Part shown: piece by piece, positions 31,539 to 38,938 of the stretch
Layout: the number at the start of each line of letters is the position of its first letter
Position numbering within the stretch: position 1 is the stretch's first letter
Source: an uncultured Alistipes sp.
GTDB lineage: Bacteria; Bacteroidota; Bacteroidia; Bacteroidales; Rikenellaceae
Assembly (NCBI GenBank): GCA_900549685.1
Contig: UROX01000003.1
Location: forward strand, 1 to 38,938
DNA length: 38,938 nucleotides
Reading direction: 5' to 3'
Position numbers and translations under genes: made by a program
Notes under the pieces: generated by a model
Databases searched by the model: none
What the model saw: the letters and a program-made list of their open reading frames with translations, nothing else
Told to the model about the DNA's origin: nothing

Positions 31539-33758
31539 TCAGGATTCGGCCCGGTCCGTCATTTCGAACACCAGCGTGCCGCCCTTCACAATATCTTCGT
31601 GCCGGATCGTGAAGCCCTCGACCGGCCGGCCGTTCAGCCGTACCGATCCGACGTATTTATTCTCTTTCGACAGGTTGCGGGCCTCCATCGTGAACGTTTT
31701 GCCGCCGGGAAGTTTCATTTCGATCCGGTGGGCCTGCGGTGCGCCCAGCACATACAGGCCCGATGCCGGATCGACCGGATAGAAACCCATGGCCGAGAAG
31801 ATGTACCATGCCGACATCTGTCCGCAGTCGTCGTTGCCGCAGAGTCCGTCGCGGCGGGCCAGATAGAAACGGTCGAACACTTCGCGGACGAGGCGCTGGG
31901 TCTTGTGCGGCTGGTCGGCATAGTTGTACAGGTAGACCACGTGGTGGCTCGGCTCGTTGCCGTGCGCGTACTGGCCGATGAGTCCCGTCACGTCCGACAC
32001 CCATGCTACGCCGCGCGGAGCCTCGTCCAGAAAGAACAGCGAGTCGAGTTTGGCCGCGAACGCCTGTTTGCCTCCGATGAGTTCCACCAGCCCCGGCACG
32101 TCGTGCTGTACGTGCCATGTGTACTGCCACGAGTTGCCCTCGGTGTAGTCGCCGCCCAGCAGCTCGTGGGCGATGAAGAACGGATCGAACGGCGTCCGCC
32201 ATGCTCCGGTCGTGTCGCGAGCACGCATGAACCGTGTTTCGGGATCGAGCAGGTTCTTGTAGAACATTGCCCGGCGGGCGAACATGGCCCGGTCCTCCTC
32301 CTCGCCGAGCGCTTCGGCCATTCGGGCTATGCAGCAGTCGTCGTAGGCCGATTCGAGCGTCCGCGAAACCGACTCCACCTCGACGATGTCGAGAGGGTAG
32401 TACCCGTATTTCGTATAGCTTTCCCAGTCCGATTTCGTATGGCTGACGGTCGCCGCTTCGCGGATAGCCCGGTAGGCCTTCTGCGCGTCGAATCCCCTCG
32501 CCCCTTTGAGATAGGCGTCCACGATGACCGGGATGGCGTGGTTGCCGATCATGCAGTACGTTTCGCACAGACCGTATTCGTTGGTCGGCAGCGCACCGGC
32601 CTCATCGACGCGCCGCAGCATCGAGCGGATGAACGATTCGTTCGTCTCCGGCATGACGATCGTGTAGAAGGGATGCAGCGCCCGGTAGGTGTCCCACAGC
32701 GAGTAGTTCGTGTACAGATCGCCCTCCGTGCTCGTATGGCGCTCGTGGTCCCAGCCCGTGTAGGCGCCGTCCACGTCCGTTATCAGGTTGGGCATCAGCA
32801 GGGCGTGGTACAGCGACGTATAGAACGATATGCGCTGGTCATTGTCCATCGGGTCGATGTCCAGCATCGCGAGATGACGTTCCCATGTCCGGTCGGCGTT
32901 CCGGACCGCTCTGTCGAAGTTCCAGTGCGGAATTTCGGCTTCCATGTTCCTCAGGGCGCCCTGTTCGCTGGCCGTAGAAAGGGCTACTTTGACGCCCAGC
33001 GGTTTGCCGGGGCCGAATGTCAGGTGCATTTTGCAGATCGTGCCCGAAAGTTCCTTCGCGTCGGACCGCGTGCCGTCCTGCAACGACACGATCCGGGTGA
33101 ACGGTTCCGAGAAACGGATGCAGAAATAATATCCGTGATCCTTGACGAAACCCGTGGAGCGGCGCACGCCGACGAGGGTCCTGTCGTCGATGGCCCGGAT
33201 CGAGCTTTCCGTGGTCCGGTCGCCGATGCCGTGGCCCAGATCGAGCACGAGGCTGCGGTCGGCTCCTTCGGGATAGGTATAGCGGTGGAAACCGGTGCGC
33301 GGGGCGAGCGTCATTTCTGCCAGAATGTCGTAGTCGTCGAGCCGCACGGCATAGTAGCCCGGACGGGCCGTCTCGCGGGCATGGTCGAAGCGGGAACGGT
33401 ATCCCGCATCCGGATTCTCTCTGGGACCCGCCTCGAAAACGGGTTCGCCCGTCACGGGCATGATGAGGATGTCACCCATGTCGGGACAGCCTGTGCCGCT
33501 GAGGTGCGTATGCGAGAAGCCGATGATCGAGCCGTCGGTGTCGTGGTAGCCCGCGCAGTATTCCCATCCGGCTGTTCCGGTGTCGGGTCCCACCTGCACC
33601 ATGGCGAAAGGCAGCGTGGCTGCCGGGTAGGTGTGTCCCACGGTGGCCGTTCCGATGAACGGATCGACGTAGCGGGTGAGCGGAGTTTTGTTTGCCGCAT
33701 GGACGAGGCTGCCCGCAGCCGAGAGCAGACAACAGAGTAAGGTCGTTCGAAGTTTCAT
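31539..33758 (-). CDS. GH92 family alpha-mannosidase, secreted
   Basis: A 739-aa glycoside hydrolase of family GH92, calcium-dependent exo-alpha-mannosidases that act on N-glycan or yeast mannan linkages. A cleavable signal peptide (about 1-21) is followed by YVDPFIGTATVGHTYPAATL and PFAMVQVGPDT. Later GH92 hallmarks are GFSHTHLSGTGCPDMGD, YSLWDTYRALHP, GNEPSHHVVYLYNYA and CGNDDCGQMSAWYIFSAMGF. The length is usual for a single-module member. The start at 33758 gives the signal peptide; the frame is open upstream across the promoter. No SusC/SusD, sulfatase or other glycosidase gene is adjacent. Linkage specificity (alpha-1,2 being common) is unknown. Confidence 0.94.
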   Translation of the reverse strand: MKLRTTLLCCLLSAAGSLVHAANKTPLTRYVDPFIGTATVGHTYPAATLPFAMVQVGPDTGTAGWEYCAGYHDTDGSIIGFSHTHLSGTGCPDMGDILIMPVTGEPVFEAGPRENPDAGYRSRFDHARETARPGYYAVRLDDYDILAEMTLAPRTGFHRYTYPEGADRSLVLDLGHGIGDRTTESSIRAIDDRTLVGVRRSTGFVKDHGYYFCIRFSEPFTRIVSLQDGTRSDAKELSGTICKMHLTFGPGKPLGVKVALSTASEQGALRNMEAEIPHWNFDRAVRNADRTWERHLAMLDIDPMDNDQRISFYTSLYHALLMPNLITDVDGAYTGWDHERHTSTEGDLYTNYSLWDTYRALHPFYTIVMPETNESFIRSMLRRVDEAGALPTNEYGLCETYCMIGNHAIPVIVDAYLKGARGFDAQKAYRAIREAATVSHTKSDWESYTKYGYYPLDIVEVESVSRTLESAYDDCCIARMAEALGEEEDRAMFARRAMFYKNLLDPETRFMRARDTTGAWRTPFDPFFIAHELLGGDYTEGNSWQYTWHVQHDVPGLVELIGGKQAFAAKLDSLFFLDEAPRGVAWVSDVTGLIGQYAHGNEPSHHVVYLYNYADQPHKTQRLVREVFDRFYLARRDGLCGNDDCGQMSAWYIFSAMGFYPVDPASGLYVLGAPQAHRIEMKLPGGKTFTMEARNLSKENKYVGSVRLNGRPVEGFTIRHEDIVKGGTLVFEMTDRAES

Positions 33759-33787
33759 AGGTTCAGGGTCGTTGAGGATTGATAAAA

Positions 33788-33810
33788 CAAATATATCGAA
33801 TATATTCGAT
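33788..33810 (-). promoter_or_regulatory. Promoter of the GH92 gene with adjoining palindrome
   Basis: TATATTTG on the minus strand (33795-33788) matches the -7 consensus, 29 bp upstream of the ATG. A perfect 16-bp palindrome ATCGAATATATTCGAT (33795-33810) lies directly upstream, where the spacer to a -33 element would be. It is a possible operator. Confidence 0.6.
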
Positions 33811-34257
33811 GTTTCGGTCTCCCGGGATAGATGTCGATATTTTTTCGGTGCGGGCATGTTCTCCCCGTTCCGAAGGGAGGCGGTGTCGCATTTTCCCCGA
33901 TCCGTCCGCAGAGATTCGCCGTGGCAGGCCGTGCTTCCCGGTCGGATTCGCCTTTTGAGGTACGATCTCAAAGGCACGTGGGCTATGATCTGTCGGAACA
34001 TCGAAGCGCATAATCGAGACCCGGTAGGGTCCGGTGGCAATATCTGCGGTGGGTGACCTTCCGTTTTTTTGGGGGGCGGCTTTCTTCTGTGGAGAATTTC
34101 CTGCTCCCGTTTCGGCGGAAGACCGGAAGCACGGTCCGGAATGTCTCGGTGCGACGGGACGGGATGACGGTTATATATTTAGAGTGTATTCGGGCCTGAA
34201 AAGGTGAAAAGGGCGGGTTGCGGATCGGGACCGTCGCTTTGTTCGGGCAAATTTCGT
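33811..34257. other. Gene-free interval between the GH92 and MATE promoters
   Basis: About 450 bp between divergent genes. It has a small hairpin CCTTTTGAG/CTCAAAGG (33951-33974, one bulge) and a T7-G6 run near 34066-34078. No protein or known RNA was recognised. Confidence 0.5.
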
Positions 34258-34265
34258 TACCTTTG
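34258..34265 (+). promoter_or_regulatory. -7 box for the MATE exporter gene
   Basis: TACCTTTG matches TAnnTTTG, 16 bp upstream of the ATG at 34282. TTTG at 34238-34241 is closer (16 bp) than usual. Confidence 0.55.
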
Positions 34266-34281
34266 CCGCTCGTTTTCTAAT

Positions 34282-35637
34282 ATGGTAAATCCGATCGGCA
34301 AATTCAGGGAGTATCTTCCCCAGTATCGGGCGAATCTGCGACTCGCCCTGCCCGTCGTGTTGTCCCAGGTCGGACAGGTCGTCGTCCAGTTGGCCGACAA
34401 CGCGATGGTCGGTCGGCTCGGAGCGCTTCCTCTGGCGGCGGTTTCGTTCGGCGGAGCCGTGTTCGTGATCTTCATGTTCTGGGGTACGGGACTTTCGTTG
34501 GGACTGACGCCGCTCGTGGGCGAGGCCTATGTGCGGAAGGAGTACCGTTCGGCGGCCGCTTTTTTCCGGCATTCGCTCGTGTTGTATACCGGGGTGGGTA
34601 TACTGCTTTTTCTGCTGCTCGTGCTTCTGGGCGCCTTCATGGACCGGATGGGGCAGGAACCCGAGGTCGTGGAGCTGGCCCGGCCCTATTTCTATTGTCT
34701 GGCGTGGTCGATCGTCCCGTTCATGGTCTATACCGTTTTCAAGCAGTTCCTCGAAGGGATCGGCAATACGCGGACAGGAATGGCCGTCGTTCTGGCTTCC
34801 AATGTCATCAACATCGGACTCAATTGGGTGCTCATCTACGGTAAACTCGGTTTCCCTGCCATGGGGGCTACCGGAGCCGGACTCGCTACGCTGATCGCGA
34901 GGGTGTGCATGCCGTTGTTCATGGTCTGTTACTGTATCGGCAATCGCACGGTGCGCCGTTACGTCCGTCTGTGCTCGGCGGCCGGATATGCGTGGCGGTG
35001 GATGCGTCGTCTGCTCGTCGTGGGGCTTCCCATCTCGATGCAGATGGTCACGGAGGTGTCGGCGTTTGCGCTTTCTTCCATCATGATGGGGTGGATCGGA
35101 GCGACGGAGCTGGCCGCCTACCAGATCGTCATTACTTTCGGCAACCTTGCCTTTATGATGATGGTCGGCGTTTCGACGGCCACGACGATTCTGGTCAGCC
35201 ACGAATACGGAGCGGGGCGCATCGGGTCCATGAAACGGACGGTATCGGCTTCGATCCATCTGGGACTGGCGTTCAATTTTCTCACGATGCTCGCTTTCAT
35301 CGTGTTCCGTTCCCGGATACCGTTGCTGTTCAACGACGATACCGCTGTGGTGGCCGTGGCGGCCCAACTGTTCGTGCTGGCGGGTGTCTATCAGTTTCCG
35401 GACGGGTTGCAGGTGGTACTGGTCGGTGCGCTGAGGGGCATGCAGGATGTGCGGAGCGTCATGCGTTATGCGTTCGTCTCCTATCTGCTCGTCAATCTGC
35501 CGGTCGGCTATCTGTGCGCTTTCCCGCTGGGTATGGGGGCTTCCGGTCTGTGGATCGGATTCATTTTCGGACTCAGCGTGGCGGCTGTGCTCTATCTGCG
35601 GCGCTACCGGATGCTGGTGCGCCGGCTCGGGACATGA
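34282..35637 (+). CDS. MATE-family multidrug/organic cation exporter
   Basis: A 452-aa inner-membrane protein of the MATE family (NorM-like), with about 12 hydrophobic helices in two repeats. Family features include LALPVVLSQVGQVVVQLADNAMVGRLG in the first helix pair, AFFRHSLVLYT, LEGIGNTRTGM and NWVLIYGKLGFPAMGATGAG in the first half. The second half has VGLPISMQMVTEVSAFALSS and DGLQVVLVGALRGMQDV. It would export cationic compounds in exchange for Na+ or H+; the substrate is unknown. The ATG at 34282 follows the -7 box; the frame upstream to 34204 crosses it. It is transcribed alone. Confidence 0.92.
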   Translation: MVNPIGKFREYLPQYRANLRLALPVVLSQVGQVVVQLADNAMVGRLGALPLAAVSFGGAVFVIFMFWGTGLSLGLTPLVGEAYVRKEYRSAAAFFRHSLVLYTGVGILLFLLLVLLGAFMDRMGQEPEVVELARPYFYCLAWSIVPFMVYTVFKQFLEGIGNTRTGMAVVLASNVINIGLNWVLIYGKLGFPAMGATGAGLATLIARVCMPLFMVCYCIGNRTVRRYVRLCSAAGYAWRWMRRLLVVGLPISMQMVTEVSAFALSSIMMGWIGATELAAYQIVITFGNLAFMMMVGVSTATTILVSHEYGAGRIGSMKRTVSASIHLGLAFNFLTMLAFIVFRSRIPLLFNDDTAVVAVAAQLFVLAGVYQFPDGLQVVLVGALRGMQDVRSVMRYAFVSYLLVNLPVGYLCAFPLGMGASGLWIGFIFGLSVAAVLYLRRYRMLVRRLGT

Positions 35638-36020
35638 TCTTGAGTAAAGGTTGTCCTCCTTTGTCCGTCGTCGTCTTGGTGCGGAATATGTCTTTCTCCT
35701 GTTCGAAAAAACAATCTTGTCGTCGGATTTTCGTCCCGGAGTTTCTCGGGTAACCGATGTCCGGGGCATGTCTGTTTCTGCGTTTCGCGTTTCCGGTCCG
35801 GGGGAATACGTCGAGGTATGAATGATTTCCCGAAAGTTCCTCTTTGTGTGAAGATGGCGGGTCGGATGGGGCGTCGGGTGGACGGATGGTCGATCTTTGC
35901 GTCGTGGAGTCCGTCGTTTGCGAAAAGGAGACCTGCCGAACGGACATTTCGTTCGGCAGGTCTCCTTTGTTTCCGGTCCGGTTGGAACCGGGAGTTTGTG
36001 TATCGCCTCGTCGGTACGGG
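35638..36020. other. Gene-free interval between convergent MATE and rnz genes
   Basis: About 380 bp whose only clear content is the strong hairpin at 35924-35968. No gene was recognised. Confidence 0.55.
35924..35968. terminator. Bidirectional terminator between the MATE and rnz genes
   Basis: AAAGGAGACCTGCCGAAC pairs perfectly with GTTCGGCAGGTCTCCTTT (18 bp) across a 9-nt loop, with A and T tracts built into the stem ends. Confidence 0.8.
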
Positions 36021-37031
36021 CTATGAGTCGGCGGATATTTCCGATGTCGCCGGGTCCGTTGTATCGGAGCCGGACGCGTGCGGATCGGGATGTGACGTAC
36101 GACCGCATGTCCGGTCCGGTTCGACCGAATAGCTTCTGCCATCGACGGCGGCTTCCGTAGCGGGGAAAAGCGTGCGGGCCTCGTTTTCGAGCAGCGCCGT
36201 GTCTTTGTATCGCGAGGAGAAGTGACCGATCAGCAGCCGGCCCGCTTCGGCCGCGACAGCCGCTCGGGCGGCCTGGAGGGCGGTCGAGTGCCCCGTTTTT
36301 TTCGCCATCGCCTTGTCTTTCTCCGCGAATGTGGCTTCGTGGTACAGCAGGTCTACACCCCGGATCCGCTCCGCTGCCCGGGCCGAATAGAGCGTGTCGC
36401 TCAGGTAGGCGTAGCTTCGTCCCCGGTAGGGAATGTAGGTGAGCTGGTCGTTGGGGACGACCGTGCCGTCGCCGAGCACGATGTCCTCGCCGTTCTTGGC
36501 CGCCACGCATTGGGCGATCCCCAGAGAGTAGCGGGCCACGGCCTCCTTGCGGATGTTCCGCGGCGGAGTCTTTTCCCGAAACAGAAATCCGGCGGCGGGA
36601 ACGCGGTGGCGCAGCGGAACGGAATAGACTTCCAGCACTTTGTTCTCGTACAGCAGCCGGTGTTCGCGCGTGTCGATCTCCTGCCATCGGATTTCGTAGG
36701 GCAGTTCCGTATCGAAATATTTCAGATGCGAGGCGAGAATTTCGTCGAAAGGACGCGGTGCGAAAATCGGCAGCGGCGTGCGACGACCCAGCAGTCCCAG
36801 CGTCGAGAGCAGACCGAAGATGCCGTAGACATGGTCGCCGTGTAGGTGGGATAGGAAAATGGCATTGATCTTCAACGGATTGATGCCGCATCGACGCAGT
36901 TGCAATTGCGTGCCCTCTCCGCAGTCGATCAAAAAAAACTGCTCATGCACATTGAGTGCATGAGCAGCAGGATTCCGTTTCGGTGTCGGCAGAGCCGATC
37001 CGCTACCCAATACGGTAACTCGAAACGTCAT
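36021..37031 (-). CDS. rnz: Ribonuclease Z
   Basis: RNase Z (336 aa) removes the 3' trailer of tRNA precursors. The metallo-beta-lactamase fold shows the zinc motif H62-L-H64-G-D66-H67, SALPTPKRNP near the start, FFLIDCGEGTQLQL, the GIFGLLSTLGLLGR helix, YLSDT, YHEATF, GHSTALQAA, and the final ligand in LLIGHFSSRYKD. The last 30 or so residues (from about 307) form a polar Asp/Ser/Thr-rich tail beyond the usual end. The gene starts 10 bp after the rpsA stop and has no promoter of its own that I can see. A perfect hairpin plus T8 lies within codons 22-34. Confidence 0.95.
   Translation of the reverse strand: MTFRVTVLGSGSALPTPKRNPAAHALNVHEQFFLIDCGEGTQLQLRRCGINPLKINAIFLSHLHGDHVYGIFGLLSTLGLLGRRTPLPIFAPRPFDEILASHLKYFDTELPYEIRWQEIDTREHRLLYENKVLEVYSVPLRHRVPAAGFLFREKTPPRNIRKEAVARYSLGIAQCVAAKNGEDIVLGDGTVVPNDQLTYIPYRGRSYAYLSDTLYSARAAERIRGVDLLYHEATFAEKDKAMAKKTGHSTALQAARAAVAAEAGRLLIGHFSSRYKDTALLENEARTLFPATEAAVDGRSYSVEPDRTCGRTSHPDPHASGSDTTDPATSEISADS
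36931..36967 (-). terminator. Intragenic intrinsic-terminator-like element in the rnz coding sequence
   Basis: Read on the minus strand: CTGCTCATGCAC, loop TCAAT, GTGCATGAGCAG, then eight T. The stem is 12 bp and perfect, and the T-run directly follows. It lies within rnz, from about 64 nt after its start codon, about 75 nt downstream of the rpsA stop. Confidence 0.7.
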
Positions 37032-37041
37032 GGGGCAGCGA

Positions 37042-38883
37042 CTATTCTTCTTTCGCTTCGGCAGCGCTTTCCATTCTGGCTTTGAGTTCGGCCAGCGAAG
37101 CGATGTCGCCGAGCGTCGTCTTTTCGACGGCTGCGTTGATTTTCTTCACGGAATCCTTGGCCGCGTCGTCGGCCTTGCGGCGTTCGGCTCTTTCGGCCTG
37201 CGCTTCCTGACGTTTCGCTTCCTCGAACAGGCGGGTGTGCGAGAGCAGGATGCGTTTGGTGGCTTTCGAGAATTCGATCACCTTGAAGTCGAGCGTTTCG
37301 CCGGCTTTGGCCGTCGTGCCATCCTCTTTGACGAGCTGTTTGGCGGGAGCGAAACCTTCCACGTTCTCGCCCAGCGAAACGATAGCGCCTTTGTCGGTCA
37401 GTTCGGTGATCGTTCCCTGGTGGATGCTGTCTACGGCGAACTGCTGTTCGAACGCGTTCCACGGGTTGTCTTCGAGCTGTTTGTGACCGAGGCTCAGACG
37501 ACGGTTGTCCTTGTCGATTTCCAGTACGACCACTTCGATGTCGGCACCGATCTGCGTGAATTCGGCGGGGTGTTTCACCTTTTTGGTCCAGCTCAGATCC
37601 GAGATGTGGATCAGACCGTCGATACCTTCTTCGATTTCTACGAATACGCCGAAGTTCGTGAAGTTACGCACTTTGGCCTGATGTTTCGAGCCGACGGCGT
37701 ATTTCTGTTCGATGTCGGCCCAGGGATCGGGCGTGAGCTGTTTGATACCCAGCGACATCTTGCGTTCTTCGCGGTCGAGGGTCAGGATGACGGCTTCCAC
37801 TTCGTCGCCCACCTTCATAAATTCCTGTGCCGAACGCAGGTGCTGGCTCCACGACATTTCCGATACGTGGATCAGACCTTCGACGCCCGGAGCGATTTCG
37901 ATGAACGCGCCGTAGTCGGCCATAACGACCACTTTGCCCTTGACTTTGTCGCCCACTTTCAGGTCGGCGCTCAGGGCATCCCACGGGTGCGGAGAGAGCT
38001 GTTTGAGACCCAGTGCGATACGTTTCTTCGCATCGTCGAAGTCGAGGATCACGACGTTGAGTTTCTGGTCGAGACGGACGATTTCTTCGGGATGGTTCAC
38101 GCGGCCCCAGCTCAGGTCGGTGATGTGGATCAGACCGTCTACGCCGCCCAGGTCGATGAATACGCCGTAGGAGGTGATGTTCTTGACGGTACCTTCGAGA
38201 ATCTGTCCTTTTTCGAGTTTGGACATGATTTCCTTCTTCTGGGCTTCGAGTTCGGCCTCGATGAGGGCTTTGTGCGAAACCACGACGTTGCGGAACTCCT
38301 GGTTGATTTTAACGACCTTGAATTCCATCGTTTTGTCCACGTAGATGTCGTAGTCGCGGATCGGTTTGACGTCGATCTGCGAACCGGGCAGGAACGCTTC
38401 GATACCGAATACGTCCACGATCATACCGCCCTTGGTGCGGCACTTGATGTAACCCTTGATGATTTCGTCTTTTTCGAGGGCTTCGTTCACACGATCCCAC
38501 GAACGCAGCTGACGTGCTTTTTTGTGCGAGAGAACGAGCTGGCCTTTCTTGTCTTCGGCGCTTTCGACGTATACTTCCACTTTTTCGCCCAGAGCCAGTT
38601 CGGGGTTGTATCTGAATTCGCTGATCGGAATGATACCTTCCGATTTGTAGCCGATGTTCACGACCACTTCGCGTTTGGTAATGCCGATGACGGTTCCTTC
38701 CACCACTTCGCCGACCTGTACCTTCGAGAGGGTTTGGTCGTATTTGGCGGCGATTTCTTCTTTCGATTCGGTGTAAATACCCGAGTCGTGTTCGTAGGCA
38801 TCCCAGTCGAACGAGGCGAGATCGACCTGTGCAGCCGGTTTCACGGCTTTCTTTTCTTCCTGATTTTCGTTTGCAGCTGTCAT
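37042..38883 (-). CDS. rpsA: 30S ribosomal protein S1
   Basis: bS1 (613 aa) binds mRNA on the 30S subunit and helps initiation, which matters in Bacteroidota where Shine-Dalgarno use is rare. Six S1 (OB-fold) repeats are visible at about 58-121, 140-205, 226-296, 313-383, 400-470 and 487-550; the central ones carry the typical YG(V/A)F and GLIH(I/V)S(D/E)(L/M)SW. A charged N-terminal extension (about 57 aa) and a Lys/Glu/Ala-rich C-terminal tail (about 60 aa) flank them. The leader before the ATG is A-rich (CAAACAAACAAAGCT). TAATTTTC at 38898-38905 is one base off a -7 box. rnz follows 10 bp downstream. Confidence 0.97.
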   Translation of the reverse strand: MTAANENQEEKKAVKPAAQVDLASFDWDAYEHDSGIYTESKEEIAAKYDQTLSKVQVGEVVEGTVIGITKREVVVNIGYKSEGIIPISEFRYNPELALGEKVEVYVESAEDKKGQLVLSHKKARQLRSWDRVNEALEKDEIIKGYIKCRTKGGMIVDVFGIEAFLPGSQIDVKPIRDYDIYVDKTMEFKVVKINQEFRNVVVSHKALIEAELEAQKKEIMSKLEKGQILEGTVKNITSYGVFIDLGGVDGLIHITDLSWGRVNHPEEIVRLDQKLNVVILDFDDAKKRIALGLKQLSPHPWDALSADLKVGDKVKGKVVVMADYGAFIEIAPGVEGLIHVSEMSWSQHLRSAQEFMKVGDEVEAVILTLDREERKMSLGIKQLTPDPWADIEQKYAVGSKHQAKVRNFTNFGVFVEIEEGIDGLIHISDLSWTKKVKHPAEFTQIGADIEVVVLEIDKDNRRLSLGHKQLEDNPWNAFEQQFAVDSIHQGTITELTDKGAIVSLGENVEGFAPAKQLVKEDGTTAKAGETLDFKVIEFSKATKRILLSHTRLFEEAKRQEAQAERAERRKADDAAKDSVKKINAAVEKTTLGDIASLAELKARMESAAEAKEE

Positions 38884-38938
38884 AGCTTTGTTTGTTTGAA
38901 AATTAGTGAGTTAGACATTATTTATAGAGCTTTCCCCT

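Noticed and set aside
34171..36891. A 900-codon open frame on the minus strand opposite the MATE gene and across rnz
   Set aside because: Its translation is rich in Arg, His, Asp and Pro with no family resemblance, and it lies antisense or out of frame to two clear genes. Long shadow frames are expected in high-GC DNA.
1..38938. CRISPR arrays, tRNA or rRNA genes, insertion sequences and prophage genes
   Set aside because: I looked for direct repeat arrays, T-loop-like sequences, transposase motifs and terminal repeats and saw none. A covariance-model search would be needed to exclude small RNAs.

Overview
The window is a chromosomal stretch of a Bacteroidota bacterium, most likely Bacteroidales and probably Alistipes or a close relative. 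This rests on four things seen in the sequence: high GC in coding regions; promoters of the Bacteroidota type (TAnnTTTG at -7, often with TTG 19-21 bp upstream) ahead of most transcription units; no regular Shine-Dalgarno sequences; and families typical of the phylum (DUF4831, DUF6359-like domain, GH92 mannosidase, CblA-like class A beta-lactamase, PiT transporter fused to a PhoU-like domain, S1 protein with six repeats). The genus is an inference. No tRNA, rRNA, CRISPR array, insertion sequence or phage gene was recognised.

Layout. 1-2307: start of an OmpH/Skp-like lipoprotein gene (minus, cut by the window edge), a class A beta-lactamase gene of visibly lower GC (minus), then ruvA (plus). 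2533-6880: phosphate transporter, then two overlapping FKBP-type lipoprotein genes. 7494-10182: tRNA methyltransferase trmN6, a DUF4831 gene and an AlkD-like DNA repair gene. 10688-15031: queG (minus) divergent from an acyl-CoA ligase gene, followed by a ThiF/MoeB-like gene coupled to a methyltransferase gene. 15700-18261: nitroreductase and ROK glucokinase (both minus). 18503-21881: polyprenyl synthetase, U32 peptidase-like protein and a flippase-like membrane protein (plus operon). 22113-25640: a tightly overlapping minus operon of M23 peptidase, PNPOx-fold protein, NAD-dependent epimerase and ispD. 25803-28170: kdsA and rarA (minus). 28235-31355: YfcE-like phosphodiesterase and a ClpC-type ATPase (plus). 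31539-33758: GH92 alpha-mannosidase (minus). 34282-35637: MATE exporter (plus). 36021-38883: rnz and rpsA (minus, 10 bp apart).

Most genes are housekeeping: envelope precursors (ispD, polyprenyl synthetase, kdsA), periplasmic folding and wall turnover (OmpH, FKBPs, M23), DNA repair (ruvA, rarA, AlkD-like), tRNA maturation and modification (rnz, queG, trmN6) and translation (rpsA).

The observations most worth following are these. (1) A perfect 12-bp hairpin followed by eight T lies inside the rnz coding sequence just downstream of rpsA, and looks like an intragenic terminator or attenuator. (2) The low-GC CblA-like beta-lactamase has an inverted repeat across its putative promoter. (3) One lipoprotein carries two FKBP-like domains plus a DUF6359-like domain, next to a degenerate FKBP lipoprotein. 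(4) An E1-like protein without its usual cysteines sits 5 bp from a methyltransferase carrying two CxxC pairs. I found no clear multi-gene system that I would call new; pair (4) is the closest candidate and is only a hypothesis.
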